Below are positions 41,060 through 50,635 of a DNA stretch of 64,000 nucleotides, piece after piece. The first letter of the stretch is position 1. Each line of letters starts with the position of its first letter. A program made the position numbers and the translations under genes. The DNA is from Tetragenococcus halophilus subsp. halophilus DSM 20339. GTDB taxonomy: Bacteria > Bacillota > Bacilli > Lactobacillales > Enterococcaceae. The notes below the pieces were generated by a model. The model was not told where the DNA came from. It worked only from the letters and a program-made list of their open reading frames with translations, and searched no databases. The DNA lies in assembly GCF_003841405.1 (NCBI RefSeq), contig NZ_PXYA01000002.1, positions 740,211 through 804,210 on the forward strand, written 5' to 3'.

Positions 41060-41845
41060 ATGTCAGATTATACAATTCCAAAAATATGGGAATGGAATCA
41101 GGACGAGAAAAATCAATTTGGCAATCAACCAGTAGCAGGGAGTCGATTTGAACAAAAACTTCCGGTAGGAGAACAACCGTTACAAGTTTATTCATTAGGG
41201 ACACCGAACGGGATGAAAGTTGCAATTATGTTGGAAGAGTTAAAAGAAGCTGGCGTGAAAGATGCACAATACGATTTATATAAAATTAATATTGGCGAAG
41301 GAGATCAGTTTGGTAGTGATTTTGTCAAAATTAACCCAAATTCTAAAATTCCAGCGATGGTGGATTATTCACACGAAGAACCTATCCGAGTATTTGAATC
41401 AGCTTCCATTATGCTATATTTAGCTGACAAATTTGATAAGTTCATCCCTCATTCACTCGCTGAAAGAACAGAACTTATGAATTGGCTATTTTGGCAAACT
41501 GGAGCAGCGCCATTTGTAGGAGGTGGTTTTGGACACTTTTATTATTATGCACCATTTGCCCAAGAGTATCCAATCGACCGTTATACAATGGAAACCAAAA
41601 GACAGCTTGATTTACTTGATAGACATTTGGCAGATAAAGATTTTATTATGGGTGATGAATATACGATTGCTGATATGACTATTTGGCCATGGTACGGACG
41701 TCTTGTCCAAGGCGAATTATATGGAGATGCTGACGAGTTTTTAAAAGCTAAAGAATATAAAAACTTAAAAGCATGGACAGATCGTATTGCTCAAAGACCT
41801 GGGGTTCAACGTGGTATAAACGTAGAATATCAAGCGATTAAATAA
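41060..41845 (+). CDS. Glutathione S-transferase-like disulfide reductase (YghU family)
   Basis: A 261-residue GST-fold enzyme. The N-terminal thioredoxin domain has LGTPNGMKVAIMLEEL and IPAMVDYSHEEPIRVFESASIMLYLADKF, and the C-terminal helical domain has DFIMGDEYTIADMTIWPWYG. It is close to YghU, which reduces glutathionyl disulfides. CAAGGAGG precedes the ATG. Together with the GHQR protein at 12506 it indicates glutathione metabolism. Monocistronic. Confidence 0.88.
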   Translation: MSDYTIPKIWEWNQDEKNQFGNQPVAGSRFEQKLPVGEQPLQVYSLGTPNGMKVAIMLEELKEAGVKDAQYDLYKINIGEGDQFGSDFVKINPNSKIPAMVDYSHEEPIRVFESASIMLYLADKFDKFIPHSLAERTELMNWLFWQTGAAPFVGGGFGHFYYYAPFAQEYPIDRYTMETKRQLDLLDRHLADKDFIMGDEYTIADMTIWPWYGRLVQGELYGDADEFLKAKEYKNLKAWTDRIAQRPGVQRGINVEYQAIK

Positions 41846-41869
41846 TTAAAAAAATACAATCAACAATGA

Positions 41870-41919
41870 AAAGATTAAATAAGTGATTACTTACATAACG
41901 CTTATTTAATCTTTTTTTG
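41870..41919 (+). terminator. Terminator after YghU-like gene
   Basis: AAAGATTAAATAAG and CTTATTTAATCTTT pair around a 16-base loop with a T-run. Confidence 0.85.
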
Positions 41920-42052
41920 TCGTAATAAAATAAAGCGGTGCATAAAAATTCAAAAAAATTAGACTTTTTAATTGTAAATTATTTAAAAGATGGTGGAATA
42001 AATGCTAAACAAATTGCATATTTATACAAAAGCAAAAAGCTAGGAGGATCCT

Positions 42053-43552
42053 ATGAAAAATAAGCTTTTATTAGGAGTGACATTGCTTCTATCATCTATT
42101 TTTTTTATTTTTACAACAACGGTACAAGCACAAGAAGACAATTCCTTACAAAATGTATTAGATAGTGGCACATTAACTGTCGGTACTTCTGCGGATAATC
42201 CGCCGAAAGAATATATCCGAATGAATGACGGACAAGAAGAGATTGTCGGGTTTGATATCGACGTTGCCGAAAGGATTGCTGAAGAACTAGGCGTAGAATT
42301 AGAAAGTACCAACATGAAATTTGATGGATTAATTCCAAGCGTACAAGAAGGCGAATTCGATATGGCTTTAGCGGGTTTTAATCCGACACCGGAAAGAGAA
42401 GAAGTGGTTAGTTTTTCTGATAGTTATCATGACTTACCCTTTGTGATTTTAACGACGAAAGATAAAGAGGATACTTTTAACTCTATTGAATCTTTAGCAG
42501 GTCAGGAAGTCGCTGCGCAAAAAGGTTCGACACAAGAAACAATTTTAAATGATTATATTGAAGAAGCCCGACCTGTTGCTTTAGGAAAATTACCTGAAGT
42601 GATTTCCGAAATCAATGCAGGAACGGTAGATGCAGGGGTTGTTGGTTATTTATCTGCTCGTAATTATTTAGATACCTACCCGAATTTGACTATTGCAGAT
42701 ATTGACATTGAAGTGCCGGAAGAGGAAACAGCGCAAACGATTGCTTTTCCAAAGGAAAGCCAAGCGCTAATTACAGAAGTCAATCAAATTATCGCTGAGA
42801 TGCAAGAAAGTGGCGAAATAGACGATTTATTAGAAAAAAATATTGAAGTGGCGCAAGCAGGAGATACGGATTCACGAAATACCTTAGAAGTCTATGGACC
42901 ATTGTTTTTAAAAGGAGCGGCTACGACTATTGGCGTTGCAGTCGTCTGTGTGATTGTGGGGACACTACTGGGAGTTTTTGTTGCGATGCTGCGCCTTTCT
43001 TCCAATAAGTTTATCAATACCATCGCATTTTTCTATATTCAAGTATTACGAGGGACGCCAGCCTTGCTACAAGTTTTTATTTTCTATTTTGGACTATCCG
43101 CTATTTTGACAATTCCGGCGATTCATGTTTGGGATATCAATCTTGCGCGTTTAATTCCAGGATGTATTGCATTGGCCATTAATTCCAGTGCTTATGTTGC
43201 TGAAATTATTCGTTCCGGGATTAACGCAGTAGATAGTGGTCAAATGGAAGCTGGCTATTCTTTGGGTTTAAACCGACGAATTACCATGAGAGAGATCATT
43301 TTGCCACAGGCAGTTCGTAATATCTTACCGGCTTTAGGAAATGAATTTGTCTCAATGATCAAAGAAACATCTTTACTTTCAGTGATCGCTGTATCAGAGT
43401 TAATGTTTGTGGCTGACACGGTCAAAGCAGCGACTTATCGGACAATGGAATCTTTATTTATTGCAGCAGTTATATACTTTATGATCACGTGGTTTGTTTC
43501 ATGGCTAGTTTCGCTCCTTGAAAAAAGGCTTGAAAGATCAGCGAAAGGTTAA
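42053..43552 (+). CDS. Amino acid ABC transporter, fused substrate-binding and permease protein
   Basis: A 499-residue GlnP-like fusion. Residues 1-26 are a signal peptide ending VQA. Residues 30-265 form a family 3 solute-binding domain (LTVGTSADNPPKEYI, VGFDIDVAERIAEELGVELE, KGSTQETILNDYI). Residues 280-495 form a permease with about five helices and the conserved EAA-like loop GMEAGYSLGLNRRITMREIILPQAVRNILPALGNE (split here over 380-430). It imports an amino acid, probably a polar one. CTAGGAGGATC precedes the ATG. First gene of an operon with the ATPase and an aminotransferase. Confidence 0.9.
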   Translation: MKNKLLLGVTLLLSSIFFIFTTTVQAQEDNSLQNVLDSGTLTVGTSADNPPKEYIRMNDGQEEIVGFDIDVAERIAEELGVELESTNMKFDGLIPSVQEGEFDMALAGFNPTPEREEVVSFSDSYHDLPFVILTTKDKEDTFNSIESLAGQEVAAQKGSTQETILNDYIEEARPVALGKLPEVISEINAGTVDAGVVGYLSARNYLDTYPNLTIADIDIEVPEEETAQTIAFPKESQALITEVNQIIAEMQESGEIDDLLEKNIEVAQAGDTDSRNTLEVYGPLFLKGAATTIGVAVVCVIVGTLLGVFVAMLRLSSNKFINTIAFFYIQVLRGTPALLQVFIFYFGLSAILTIPAIHVWDINLARLIPGCIALAINSSAYVAEIIRSGINAVDSGQMEAGYSLGLNRRITMREIILPQAVRNILPALGNEFVSMIKETSLLSVIAVSELMFVADTVKAATYRTMESLFIAAVIYFMITWFVSWLVSLLEKRLERSAKG

Positions 43553-43564
43553 GGAGGAAATGAT

Positions 43565-44299
43565 ATGTCGGAATTAATGGAAATTGTGAATTTACACAAA
43601 GCTTTTGGTACAAACCAAGTATTAAACGGTATCGATACAACCATTCAAAACGGGGAAGTTGTCGTAGTTATTGGTCCTTCTGGATCGGGAAAGAGTACCT
43701 TTTTACGCTGCTTAAATTTATTGGAAGTACCAACAGAAGGATCTATTATATTTGAAGGAATCGATTTGACAGACCCTAAAACTGATATTTTTAAAGTAAG
43801 AGAGAAGCTAGGCATGGTGTTTCAATCTTTTAATTTATTCCCGCATAAAACGGTAATGGAAAATATCTGTCTTGCTCCGGTCAAGGCCGGATTGAAAAAA
43901 GAAGACGCGGCAAAAGAAAATGGTATGCGCTTGTTGCAACAAGTGGGGCTAGCAGATAAAGCAGAAGCCTATCCCAGTTCCTTGTCAGGAGGACAAAAGC
44001 AGCGGATTGCGATTGCCCGTGCTTTGGCGATGGAACCCGACGTGATGCTATTTGACGAACCAACTTCCGCCCTTGATCCTGAGATGATTGGAGATGTCTT
44101 GCAGGTAATGAAAGATCTAGCTAGAAAAGGAATGACAATGGTGATTGTGACCCATGAAATGGGATTTGCCAAAGAAGTTGGCGATCGTGTTTTATTCATG
44201 GACGAAGGGAAAATCGTGGAAGAAGGATTGCCGACAGAACTTTTTGATCATCCGAAAAATCCTCGCACGATTGATTTTTTAAGTAAAGTATTACATTAA
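43565..44299 (+). CDS. Amino acid ABC transporter ATP-binding protein (GlnQ-like)
   Basis: A 244-residue ATPase. Walker [10 protein letters not shown] (37-45), Q-loop [12 protein letters not shown], signature [15 protein letters not shown], Walker [16 protein letters not shown] and H-loop [12 protein letters not shown] are all intact. It energises the permease fusion encoded 12 bases upstream. AAGGAGG precedes the start. Confidence 0.95.
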   Translation: MSELMEIVNLHKAFGTNQVLNGIDTTIQNGEVVVVIGPSGSGKSTFLRCLNLLEVPTEGSIIFEGIDLTDPKTDIFKVREKLGMVFQSFNLFPHKTVMENICLAPVKAGLKKEDAAKENGMRLLQQVGLADKAEAYPSSLSGGQKQRIAIARALAMEPDVMLFDEPTSALDPEMIGDVLQVMKDLARKGMTMVIVTHEMGFAKEVGDRVLFMDEGKIVEEGLPTELFDHPKNPRTIDFLSKVLH

Positions 44300-44323
44300 T
44301 AATAAAAGGAAAGAAGTGAAAGA

Positions 44324-45457
44324 ATGTATATTAAACCCTTTGGTGTTGAACGTTGGCTATCAAAATATGAAACAACGGTTGACTATAATCTGACAAGCAC
44401 CTCAATTATGCCGCTTTCTATCAATGAGTTGTTGGAAATAACCGGAGAAGACGAAGAAAAAGTGAAAGAAGACCTATTTTCCTTGAAACTAAATTACGGG
44501 TCAATTGAAGGACGTCCTGAATATCGTTTGGGAATTGCCAGTTTATATCAAACAATACAAAAAGAACAGGTGATTTCAACAAATGGTGGAGTAGGGGCTT
44601 CCCACCTCACCATGGTGACGGTCGTTGAACCTGGTGACCATGTAGTGGCAATACTGCCAGCTTATCAGCAAATTTATTCTGTGCCAGAATCGATTGGCGC
44701 GAAGATGGACTACGTGTTTTTGGAAAAAACAGCAAGCGGGTATGTACTTGATTTAAATAAATTAGCTGCTTTGGTTACCCCTCAAACCAAGGCGATTGTC
44801 TTTAATAATCCGAATAACCCAACCGGAGATGTTATGACGGATGAAAGATTGGAAAAAATGGTAGAAATCGCCAGAGTAAATGATTCCTATTTAATTTGTG
44901 ATGAAGCCTACCGAGGCCTGACTCATGATGTGGGCTTTTCAGCTTCTGTCGCTGACTTATACGAAAAAGGAATCAGTCTAGGCAGTATGTCCAAAGCCTT
45001 TGCGATGGCAGGAGTCCGTTTAGGCTGGATTGCTTGTCGTGATGCAAAATTTATGCAAGATGTACATGTTTATCGTGATTATACCATGATCAGTAATGGC
45101 GGTATCGATGAATATGTCGCATCCCTTGCTTTAAAACACAAAGATGCCGTACAACAACGAAATATGGAAATTACACAAAGAAGAGCGGCCTTATTTAAGA
45201 AATGGCTAGATGGAGAGCCTAAATTAAGTTACGCACCTTTTAAAGGCGGAACAGTCGCTTTGCCTTATTTCGAAAGTAATTTATCCTCAGAAGAATTTTG
45301 TGCAAAGATTATTGAAGAAAAAAGTGTATTACTAATGCCAGGTTTTGTATTTGATTTAGAAAAATGCTTTCGTATGGGCTACGCTCGAGAGCCAGAAGAA
45401 AAAATGCTTGCAGGTTTAGAGCGTATTTCCGTTTTTTTAACAAAATTAAAGCAGTAA
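44324..45457 (+). CDS. Class I/II aminotransferase, capreomycidine-synthase-like
   Basis: A 377-residue PLP enzyme of fold type I. NNPNNPTGDV is the substrate loop, DEAYRGLTHD carries the cofactor Asp-Tyr, and SLGSMSKAFAMAGVRLGW the Schiff-base Lys. The N-terminus (IKPFGVERWLSKYETTVDYNLTSTSIMPLSINELLE) resembles the VioD-like branch of aminotransferases, which in other organisms handles arginine derivatives. It follows the transporter by 24 bases. It probably transaminates the imported amino acid; the substrate is unknown. Confidence 0.82.
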   Translation: MYIKPFGVERWLSKYETTVDYNLTSTSIMPLSINELLEITGEDEEKVKEDLFSLKLNYGSIEGRPEYRLGIASLYQTIQKEQVISTNGGVGASHLTMVTVVEPGDHVVAILPAYQQIYSVPESIGAKMDYVFLEKTASGYVLDLNKLAALVTPQTKAIVFNNPNNPTGDVMTDERLEKMVEIARVNDSYLICDEAYRGLTHDVGFSASVADLYEKGISLGSMSKAFAMAGVRLGWIACRDAKFMQDVHVYRDYTMISNGGIDEYVASLALKHKDAVQQRNMEITQRRAALFKKWLDGEPKLSYAPFKGGTVALPYFESNLSSEEFCAKIIEEKSVLLMPGFVFDLEKCFRMGYAREPEEKMLAGLERISVFLTKLKQ

Positions 45458-45462
45458 GGCTT

Positions 45463-45500
45463 AGGAGCTACTGGTCTCAAGAATAGCTCCTGGTTTTTTT
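45463..45500 (+). terminator. Terminator of the amino acid transport operon
   Basis: AGGAGCTA and TAGCTCCT pair around 13 bases, followed by GG and TTTTTTT. Confidence 0.88.
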
Positions 45501-45595
45501 ATGAAATTTTGTTTCCATCTTTTTTGTGTTCTTAATCATGTTACAGTAGGAATGAAAGAAACAAAAAAGTATAAAAAAAGAAAGGTTTTTTATTG

Positions 45596-46420
45596 ATGAA
45601 TTTTCCTAAAATCCAACTGGTGATGAGTGATATTGATGGCACAATTTTGAACGATCAGCACCTTGCTGATGAAAATTTAAGTGAGAGTATACAATACTTG
45701 AAAGAAAAAGAAATTCCCTTTGTTTTAGCTTCTGCAAGGTCTCCTCTTGGTATGTTTCCTTTAGCTGAAGAACTTGATATAGGAAGGAATCCTATTGTTT
45801 GCTATAATGGTGCACTTATTTTGGAAGGGACACAAAATAGTTATCGAACAATCAATGAACATTTGGTAGAGCAAGAAGAAGCAAAATTGGTGTTAAATGG
45901 GATAAAAAAATATTTTCCACAAGTATCGATCAATTTATATTCAGGTAAGCAATGGCTTACGGATAAATGGGACAAATGGGTTGATATTGAAGCATCAATT
46001 ACCAATGAAACACCAAAAGAACATAACTTACAAACACTGTTATTAGAAGAAAATGTGTCCATTCATAAATTGTTATTAGTGGAAGAGGCAGAAATAATTC
46101 AAGAGTTATATGAATTTTTACAAAGCTTGGAATTAAAATATAGTTCGTTTTATTTATCTAAGGATAACTATTTAGAACTCACAGCAAAAGAAGTTTCTAA
46201 AGAAAAAGCATTGACTGAAGTTGCTAAGCATTATGGCATTTCTTTAGCTCATACTATGGCTATTGGAGATAATTTTAACGATATTCCTATGTTAGCTTTG
46301 GCCGGGGTCGGCGTGGCTATGGGTAATGCACCACAGAAAGTTAAAGAAAGCGCCGAGGTCGTAACTTGTAATAACAACGAACATGGCGCTTCTCAAGCGA
46401 TTCGAGATTATGTTTTATAA
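45596..46420 (+). CDS. Cof-type HAD hydrolase
   Basis: A 274-residue HAD IIB phosphatase. MSDIDGTILND (motif I), VLASARSP (motif II), the C2 cap between about residues 85 and 190, and MAIGDNFNDIPMLALAGVGVAMGNAP (motif IV and following) are typical. Such enzymes dephosphorylate sugar phosphates or flavin. ATG 45596 is chosen over the TTG one codon earlier. The convergent DASS pseudogene ends 5 bases after the stop, with no terminator between. Confidence 0.9.
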   Translation: MNFPKIQLVMSDIDGTILNDQHLADENLSESIQYLKEKEIPFVLASARSPLGMFPLAEELDIGRNPIVCYNGALILEGTQNSYRTINEHLVEQEEAKLVLNGIKKYFPQVSINLYSGKQWLTDKWDKWVDIEASITNETPKEHNLQTLLLEENVSIHKLLLVEEAEIIQELYEFLQSLELKYSSFYLSKDNYLELTAKEVSKEKALTEVAKHYGISLAHTMAIGDNFNDIPMLALAGVGVAMGNAPQKVKESAEVVTCNNNEHGASQAIRDYVL

Positions 46421-46425
46421 AAGTC

Positions 46426-47845
46426 TTACCAAATGCCGATAATTTTGGTCCATGCGGTTCCTACACCAAGCCAAATGATAATATAAACGAGCCCTAAAAT
46501 GAAGTTCATTTTCCACCATTCAAATTGGGTCACAAATTTTGAACCAAAGTAAATCGGTGCGGGTCCTGATGAATAATGGGTCGTAGAGCTAACCAAGCTA
46601 CCAAAGAATCCAAGCATCAATGCTGCTAGTTGCCCCGGGACATCAGCTGCTAAAGCTACACCTAGTAAAGCTGCATACATTGCACTAACATGGGCTGTTG
46701 CGCTAGCAAATAAGTAATGGCTATAAAAATAAATCACACATAATAAACATAAAACAAGGAACCAATTCATATTGCCTAGATTAGAAACGATTAAGTGACT
46801 AAACCATGGAATAAATCCTAACTCATTTAATTGGGTGGCCATCATAACTAAAACAGAGAACCAGGTTAGCGTATTCCACGCCCCCCGTTTCTTGTAAAAC
46901 ATCTTGCCAGTTTAAAACGCCTGTGAGTAATAATAAAGCTAACGCAATAAAGGCTGTTAAGGTAGCGTCTATGCCAGTTAAACTACTGGTCATCCATGAG
47001 ATAAGTGCTAAGATAAAAATTATACTCATCATTTTTTCTGGAAGAGAAAATGTCCCCATATCTTTTAACCGCTTATCCGCCCATTGTTTAGCATTAGGCG
47101 TTTCTTTGATTTTTGGCGGATATATTTTATAAATAAAAAAAGGGATAACTATTAGAGAAACAATGCCTGGAAGTAAAGCAGCTAAAAACCAAGTTATCCA
47201 ACTAATGTTAATATTAGCATCGCTGGCAAATGCTTGTGCCAGTGGGTTTCCAGCCATAGCAGTCAAAAACATAGCTGAAGTGATGGTATCACCATGAAAT
47301 TCTGCAAACATCAAAAAAGCCCCTATATCTTTGCGGCTTTCATCGTTTGGACTAGAATGAAATGCGTCGGCCAAGGATTTAATAATCGGATAAACGACGC
47401 CGCCAGCACGTGCTGTATTACTTGGTGTTGCTGGAGCTAAAACTAAATCAACACCAATAATTGAATAAGCTAGTCTCAGTGTTCTTTTACCAAATAAGGA
47501 GACGAAATTAAGCGCGATTCTTTTTCCAAGCCCTGTTTTAATAAATCCTCGTGAAATAAAAAAGGCCATCGCAATTAACCAAATACTGCTATTACCAAAC
47601 CCGGCAACCGCTGTATCAATATCAATTACCCTTGTCAAAGTGGCAGCGACAAAACCAATAATAGAAACTGCTCCGATAGGTAAAGGTTGTGTAATACAAC
47701 CGACGATTGTAGCTACAAATATGGCAAACATTTGCCAAGCTGAAGTAGTTAAAGCTACTGGACGTAGCGGTGTGCAAGACCATAAAATGAGGCCTACAAG
47801 TACTGGCCATAGAAACTTTTTGTATTGTTCTTTACTTAATAACAA
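46426..47845 (-). pseudogene. DASS-family anion transporter, single frameshift
   Basis: Two overlapping reading frames together make one full DASS transporter. The first runs from a TTG at 47845 (MLLSKEQYKKF) to LNWQDVLQ and then into a wrong frame, the second continues with RGAWNTLTWFSVLVMM. The break is in the run of six C at 46881-46886 (G on the coding strand); five would give QETGAWNTLTW, like the intact homologue at 26138 (TQEKGAWNTLIWF). Motifs PATPSNTARAGGVVYPI and STTHYSSGPAPIYFGSKFV show full gene content. Either a real inactivation, phase variation or a base-calling error. Confidence 0.88.
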
Positions 47846-48035
47846 CGATAAATTTCCTTCCTTTAAACAAAAATTTTCCTTTTAAAATTAATATAACACT
47901 TTTTCATGTTACATTTAATTATATGAATTTATCTATTTATTATGTTATGGTTTTTGGAAATAGTAACAATTATTATCATACTAAAATCATGATGTTAAAA
48001 AAGACGATCGTTTTCAATTAAAAGGAGTGCAAAGA

Positions 48036-49289
48036 ATGAAAAATACACGCTGGATTAAGTTTCTCGGCGGGAGTAATGTTTTATATACCGTTACTGTCGG
48101 TTTATTATTATGTATTTTTATTATTACAATGACCAAACTGGATTTTATTTTCGGAACATTAGCCGTTATCATTTCTAATATTCTTATGCCGGTTATTATT
48201 GCCTTGTTACTTTATTATTTATTTAACCCGGCAATCGATTTTATGGAACGGCATAAGATCAAAAGAGTTTGGGGAATTGTTATCTTATATGCAAGTGTAC
48301 TTTTATTGTTGGCAGGTGGCATTGTTCTTGTTATTCCCTTATTAGAGAATCAAATTTCAACACTAACCGAAACATTTCCTCTTTTTATAGATAATTTCAT
48401 TGATTTTGTCAAAACTTTCGTCGATGATTTTTCTGGCAACGAGATCGCAGATAATGTAATTTCTCAAGTTGAAGGGTTTGTCGATAGTTTTAGTGCAGAT
48501 ATAGGAAATTATGTATCAGAAGGGCTTACCCGGTTTTCCTCCGTAGTTACAAGTATTACGAGTGTGGTGATGACTATTGTGATTGCCCCTATTATTTTGT
48601 TTTTCTTATTAAAAGATGCTGAAAAATTTACAAACGGGGTGCTAGCTGTAACGCCTCCTAAATGGCGTGCAGATTTGATCCGCGTAGCAACTGAGATCAA
48701 TGTTAAAGTAGGGTCATATATCAAAGGGCAACTAGTTATTGCGGTGGCAAATGGTGTAATGATATTTATTGGATTTACAATTATAGGACTAGAATATAGT
48801 GGTATCCTAGGCCTTGCCGGAGGAATTTTATCTCTTGTGCCTTACATTGGCCCAACATTAACATTTATCCCGGCGTTTATTATTGCGTTACTTACTTCAT
48901 GGACTGAAGTGTTTTTACTAATTGTGGTATGGATTGTGGTTCAATTTGTGGAAGGCAATTTTGTCGAACCGAATATTATGGGAAGACAGTTAAATATCCA
49001 TCCATTAACTATTATTATCATTTTACTCATTATGGGAGATTTATTGGGCTTATTCGGACTGGTTTTCGGGGTTCCTATTTACGCCATTTTACGTGTGATC
49101 GTCAATTATATTTTCCAAAAATTCAAATTGCGTTATAACAAATATTACGGCGATGTAGCTGGAAGATACCATATTGATACGTCTGAGATCACAGATTTTG
49201 GCGATGATAATATATATGAGGCTAGAGATAAATTAGTGGAAGAACTAGTCGAAGAACGAAAAAGTGAGCCTAAAAAAAAGCATAAATAA
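48036..49289 (+). CDS. AI-2E family transporter
   Basis: A 417-residue protein of the AI-2 exporter/TqsA superfamily. ATG 48036 (MKNTRWIKFLGG) follows AAAGGAG; the GTG at 48027 is part of that region. Hydrophobic segments near residues 15-55 and 65-90 lead to a long helical domain (110-170), then further membrane helices with IKGQLVIAVANGVMIFIGF and GNFVEPNIMGRQLNIHPLTIIIILLIMGDLLGLFGLVFGVP, the conserved C-terminal signature. The substrate is unclear; relatives export signalling molecules or act as Na+/H+ antiporters. Confidence 0.9.
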   Translation: MKNTRWIKFLGGSNVLYTVTVGLLLCIFIITMTKLDFIFGTLAVIISNILMPVIIALLLYYLFNPAIDFMERHKIKRVWGIVILYASVLLLLAGGIVLVIPLLENQISTLTETFPLFIDNFIDFVKTFVDDFSGNEIADNVISQVEGFVDSFSADIGNYVSEGLTRFSSVVTSITSVVMTIVIAPIILFFLLKDAEKFTNGVLAVTPPKWRADLIRVATEINVKVGSYIKGQLVIAVANGVMIFIGFTIIGLEYSGILGLAGGILSLVPYIGPTLTFIPAFIIALLTSWTEVFLLIVVWIVVQFVEGNFVEPNIMGRQLNIHPLTIIIILLIMGDLLGLFGLVFGVPIYAILRVIVNYIFQKFKLRYNKYYGDVAGRYHIDTSEITDFGDDNIYEARDKLVEELVEERKSEPKKKHK

Positions 49290-49378
49290 TGATTCAAAGT
49301 GTAATCAATTGATGTCCCGTGTTAGTATGATATGTAAATAAAGTTTTTTTAAAATTTTATATACAGGAGAGAAAAATC

Positions 49379-50206
49379 GTGAAATTAATTTCGTGGAATA
49401 TTGATTCTTTAAACGCTGCTTTAACAAGTGATTCAAATCGTGCTCAATTATCAAGAGATGTTTTAGACACAATCGCTGAGTATGATGCAGATGTGATCGC
49501 CATTCAAGAAACTAAATTATCTGCTAATGGACCCACTCAAAAACATATAGATATTTTAGCTGAAAGACTGCCAGATTATGAGATCGCTTGGCGAAGCTCA
49601 GAAGAACCTGCCCGTAAGTCTTATGCTGGCACGATGTTTTTATATAAAAATATGCTTGAACCAACGATTACTTTTCCAGAAATCGGAGCTCCCGATACCA
49701 TGGATCAAGAGGGTCGCATTATCACATTGGAATTTCCAAACTGTTTTGTGACCCAAGTTTATACGCCAAATGCTGGCGGTAATTTAGATCGCTTAGAAAA
49801 ACGAGAAGCTTGGGATGAAAAATATAGAGAATATCTAGTCGCTTTGGATGAACAAAAACCGGTGATTGCTTCTGGTGATTACAATGTGGCTCACACAGAA
49901 ATTGATTTGGCCCATCCCGATCGGAACCATTTTTCCGCCGGATTTACAGATGAAGAACGCACTAATTTTACAACATTATTAAATAATGGCTTTGCGGATA
50001 CATTTCGTTATGTTCACGGTGATATTGAAGGGCACTATTCATGGTGGGGGCAACGTGTAAAAACAAGTAAGATTAATAATTCTGGTTGGAGAATTGATTA
50101 CTTTTTAGTTAGTGACCGTTTAAAAAATCAAGTAATCACTTCTGAAATGATCGATTCAGGAAAACGGCAAGATCATACACCTATTTTCTTGGAAGTTGAT
50201 GTGTAA
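49379..50206 (+). CDS. exoA: Exodeoxyribonuclease III / AP endonuclease
   Basis: A 275-residue repair endonuclease of the ExoIII/ExoA family with the usual motifs: LISWNIDSLNAAL, IAIQETKLS with the metal-binding Glu, YTPNAGGNL, GDYNVAHTEIDLAHP with the catalytic Asp-Asn, GWRIDYFLVS, and QDHTPIFLEV with the catalytic His. The start is a GTG, preceded by CAGGAGAG. It incises abasic sites in base excision repair. A 41-bp repeat array begins about 35 bases after its stop. Confidence 0.94.
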   Translation: MKLISWNIDSLNAALTSDSNRAQLSRDVLDTIAEYDADVIAIQETKLSANGPTQKHIDILAERLPDYEIAWRSSEEPARKSYAGTMFLYKNMLEPTITFPEIGAPDTMDQEGRIITLEFPNCFVTQVYTPNAGGNLDRLEKREAWDEKYREYLVALDEQKPVIASGDYNVAHTEIDLAHPDRNHFSAGFTDEERTNFTTLLNNGFADTFRYVHGDIEGHYSWWGQRVKTSKINNSGWRIDYFLVSDRLKNQVITSEMIDSGKRQDHTPIFLEVDV

Positions 50207-50240
50207 GAATTATAAGAAAGATTTGAGAATATAGCTAAAA

Positions 50241-50400
50241 AGTAAGGAAGTAACCGAAACTTCCCTTCATTTTTAATAAAAAGGAGGGAAGTACAAGAAA
50301 CAAGCCTTCTTTCTGTGTAAAAAGAAGGGAAGTATAAGGAGCTAACCTTCTTTTTTGGCAGAGTAAAGGGAAGTATAGCGTATTTCCCTTCTTTTGTGTT
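50241..50400 (+). repeat. Array C: 41-bp tandem hairpin repeat, four units
   Basis: The anchor GGAAGTA occurs at 50246, 50287, 50328 and 50369, an exact 41-bp period. Units contain AAGGGAAGTA followed about 16 bases later by (T)TCCCTTCTTTT or CCTTCTTT, giving internal hairpins. The sequence is unrelated to arrays A and B, but the period and design are alike. I do not recognise this repeat. The rest of the gap to 50580 shows no gene. Confidence 0.88.
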
Positions 50401-50580
50401 TTTTTACATTAATGAGAATAAATAAACTCTGCAATGCTAAACCAATTATTAAAGCGATAGTAATGTTTAATTTTATATTTTCTATAATGAAAATATTTTA
50501 AATTGTTATTTTCTTCAATAATTGCCTTTGTTTTCATTCCTTAGAAAGCACAATTGAATTGTAAATTATAAAAAAGTAGC

Positions 50581-50618
50581 AAAACTAGCACTTAACAAGA
50601 AATCGAGTGCTAGTTTTA
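50581..50618. terminator. Terminator downstream of ddl
   Basis: AAAACTAGCACT and AGTGCTAGTTTT are exact inverted 12-bp arms around 13 bases; AT-rich tails on both sides fit termination of ddl on the minus strand. Confidence 0.88.
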
Positions 50619-50635
50619 TTTATCTTTTTTAGAAG

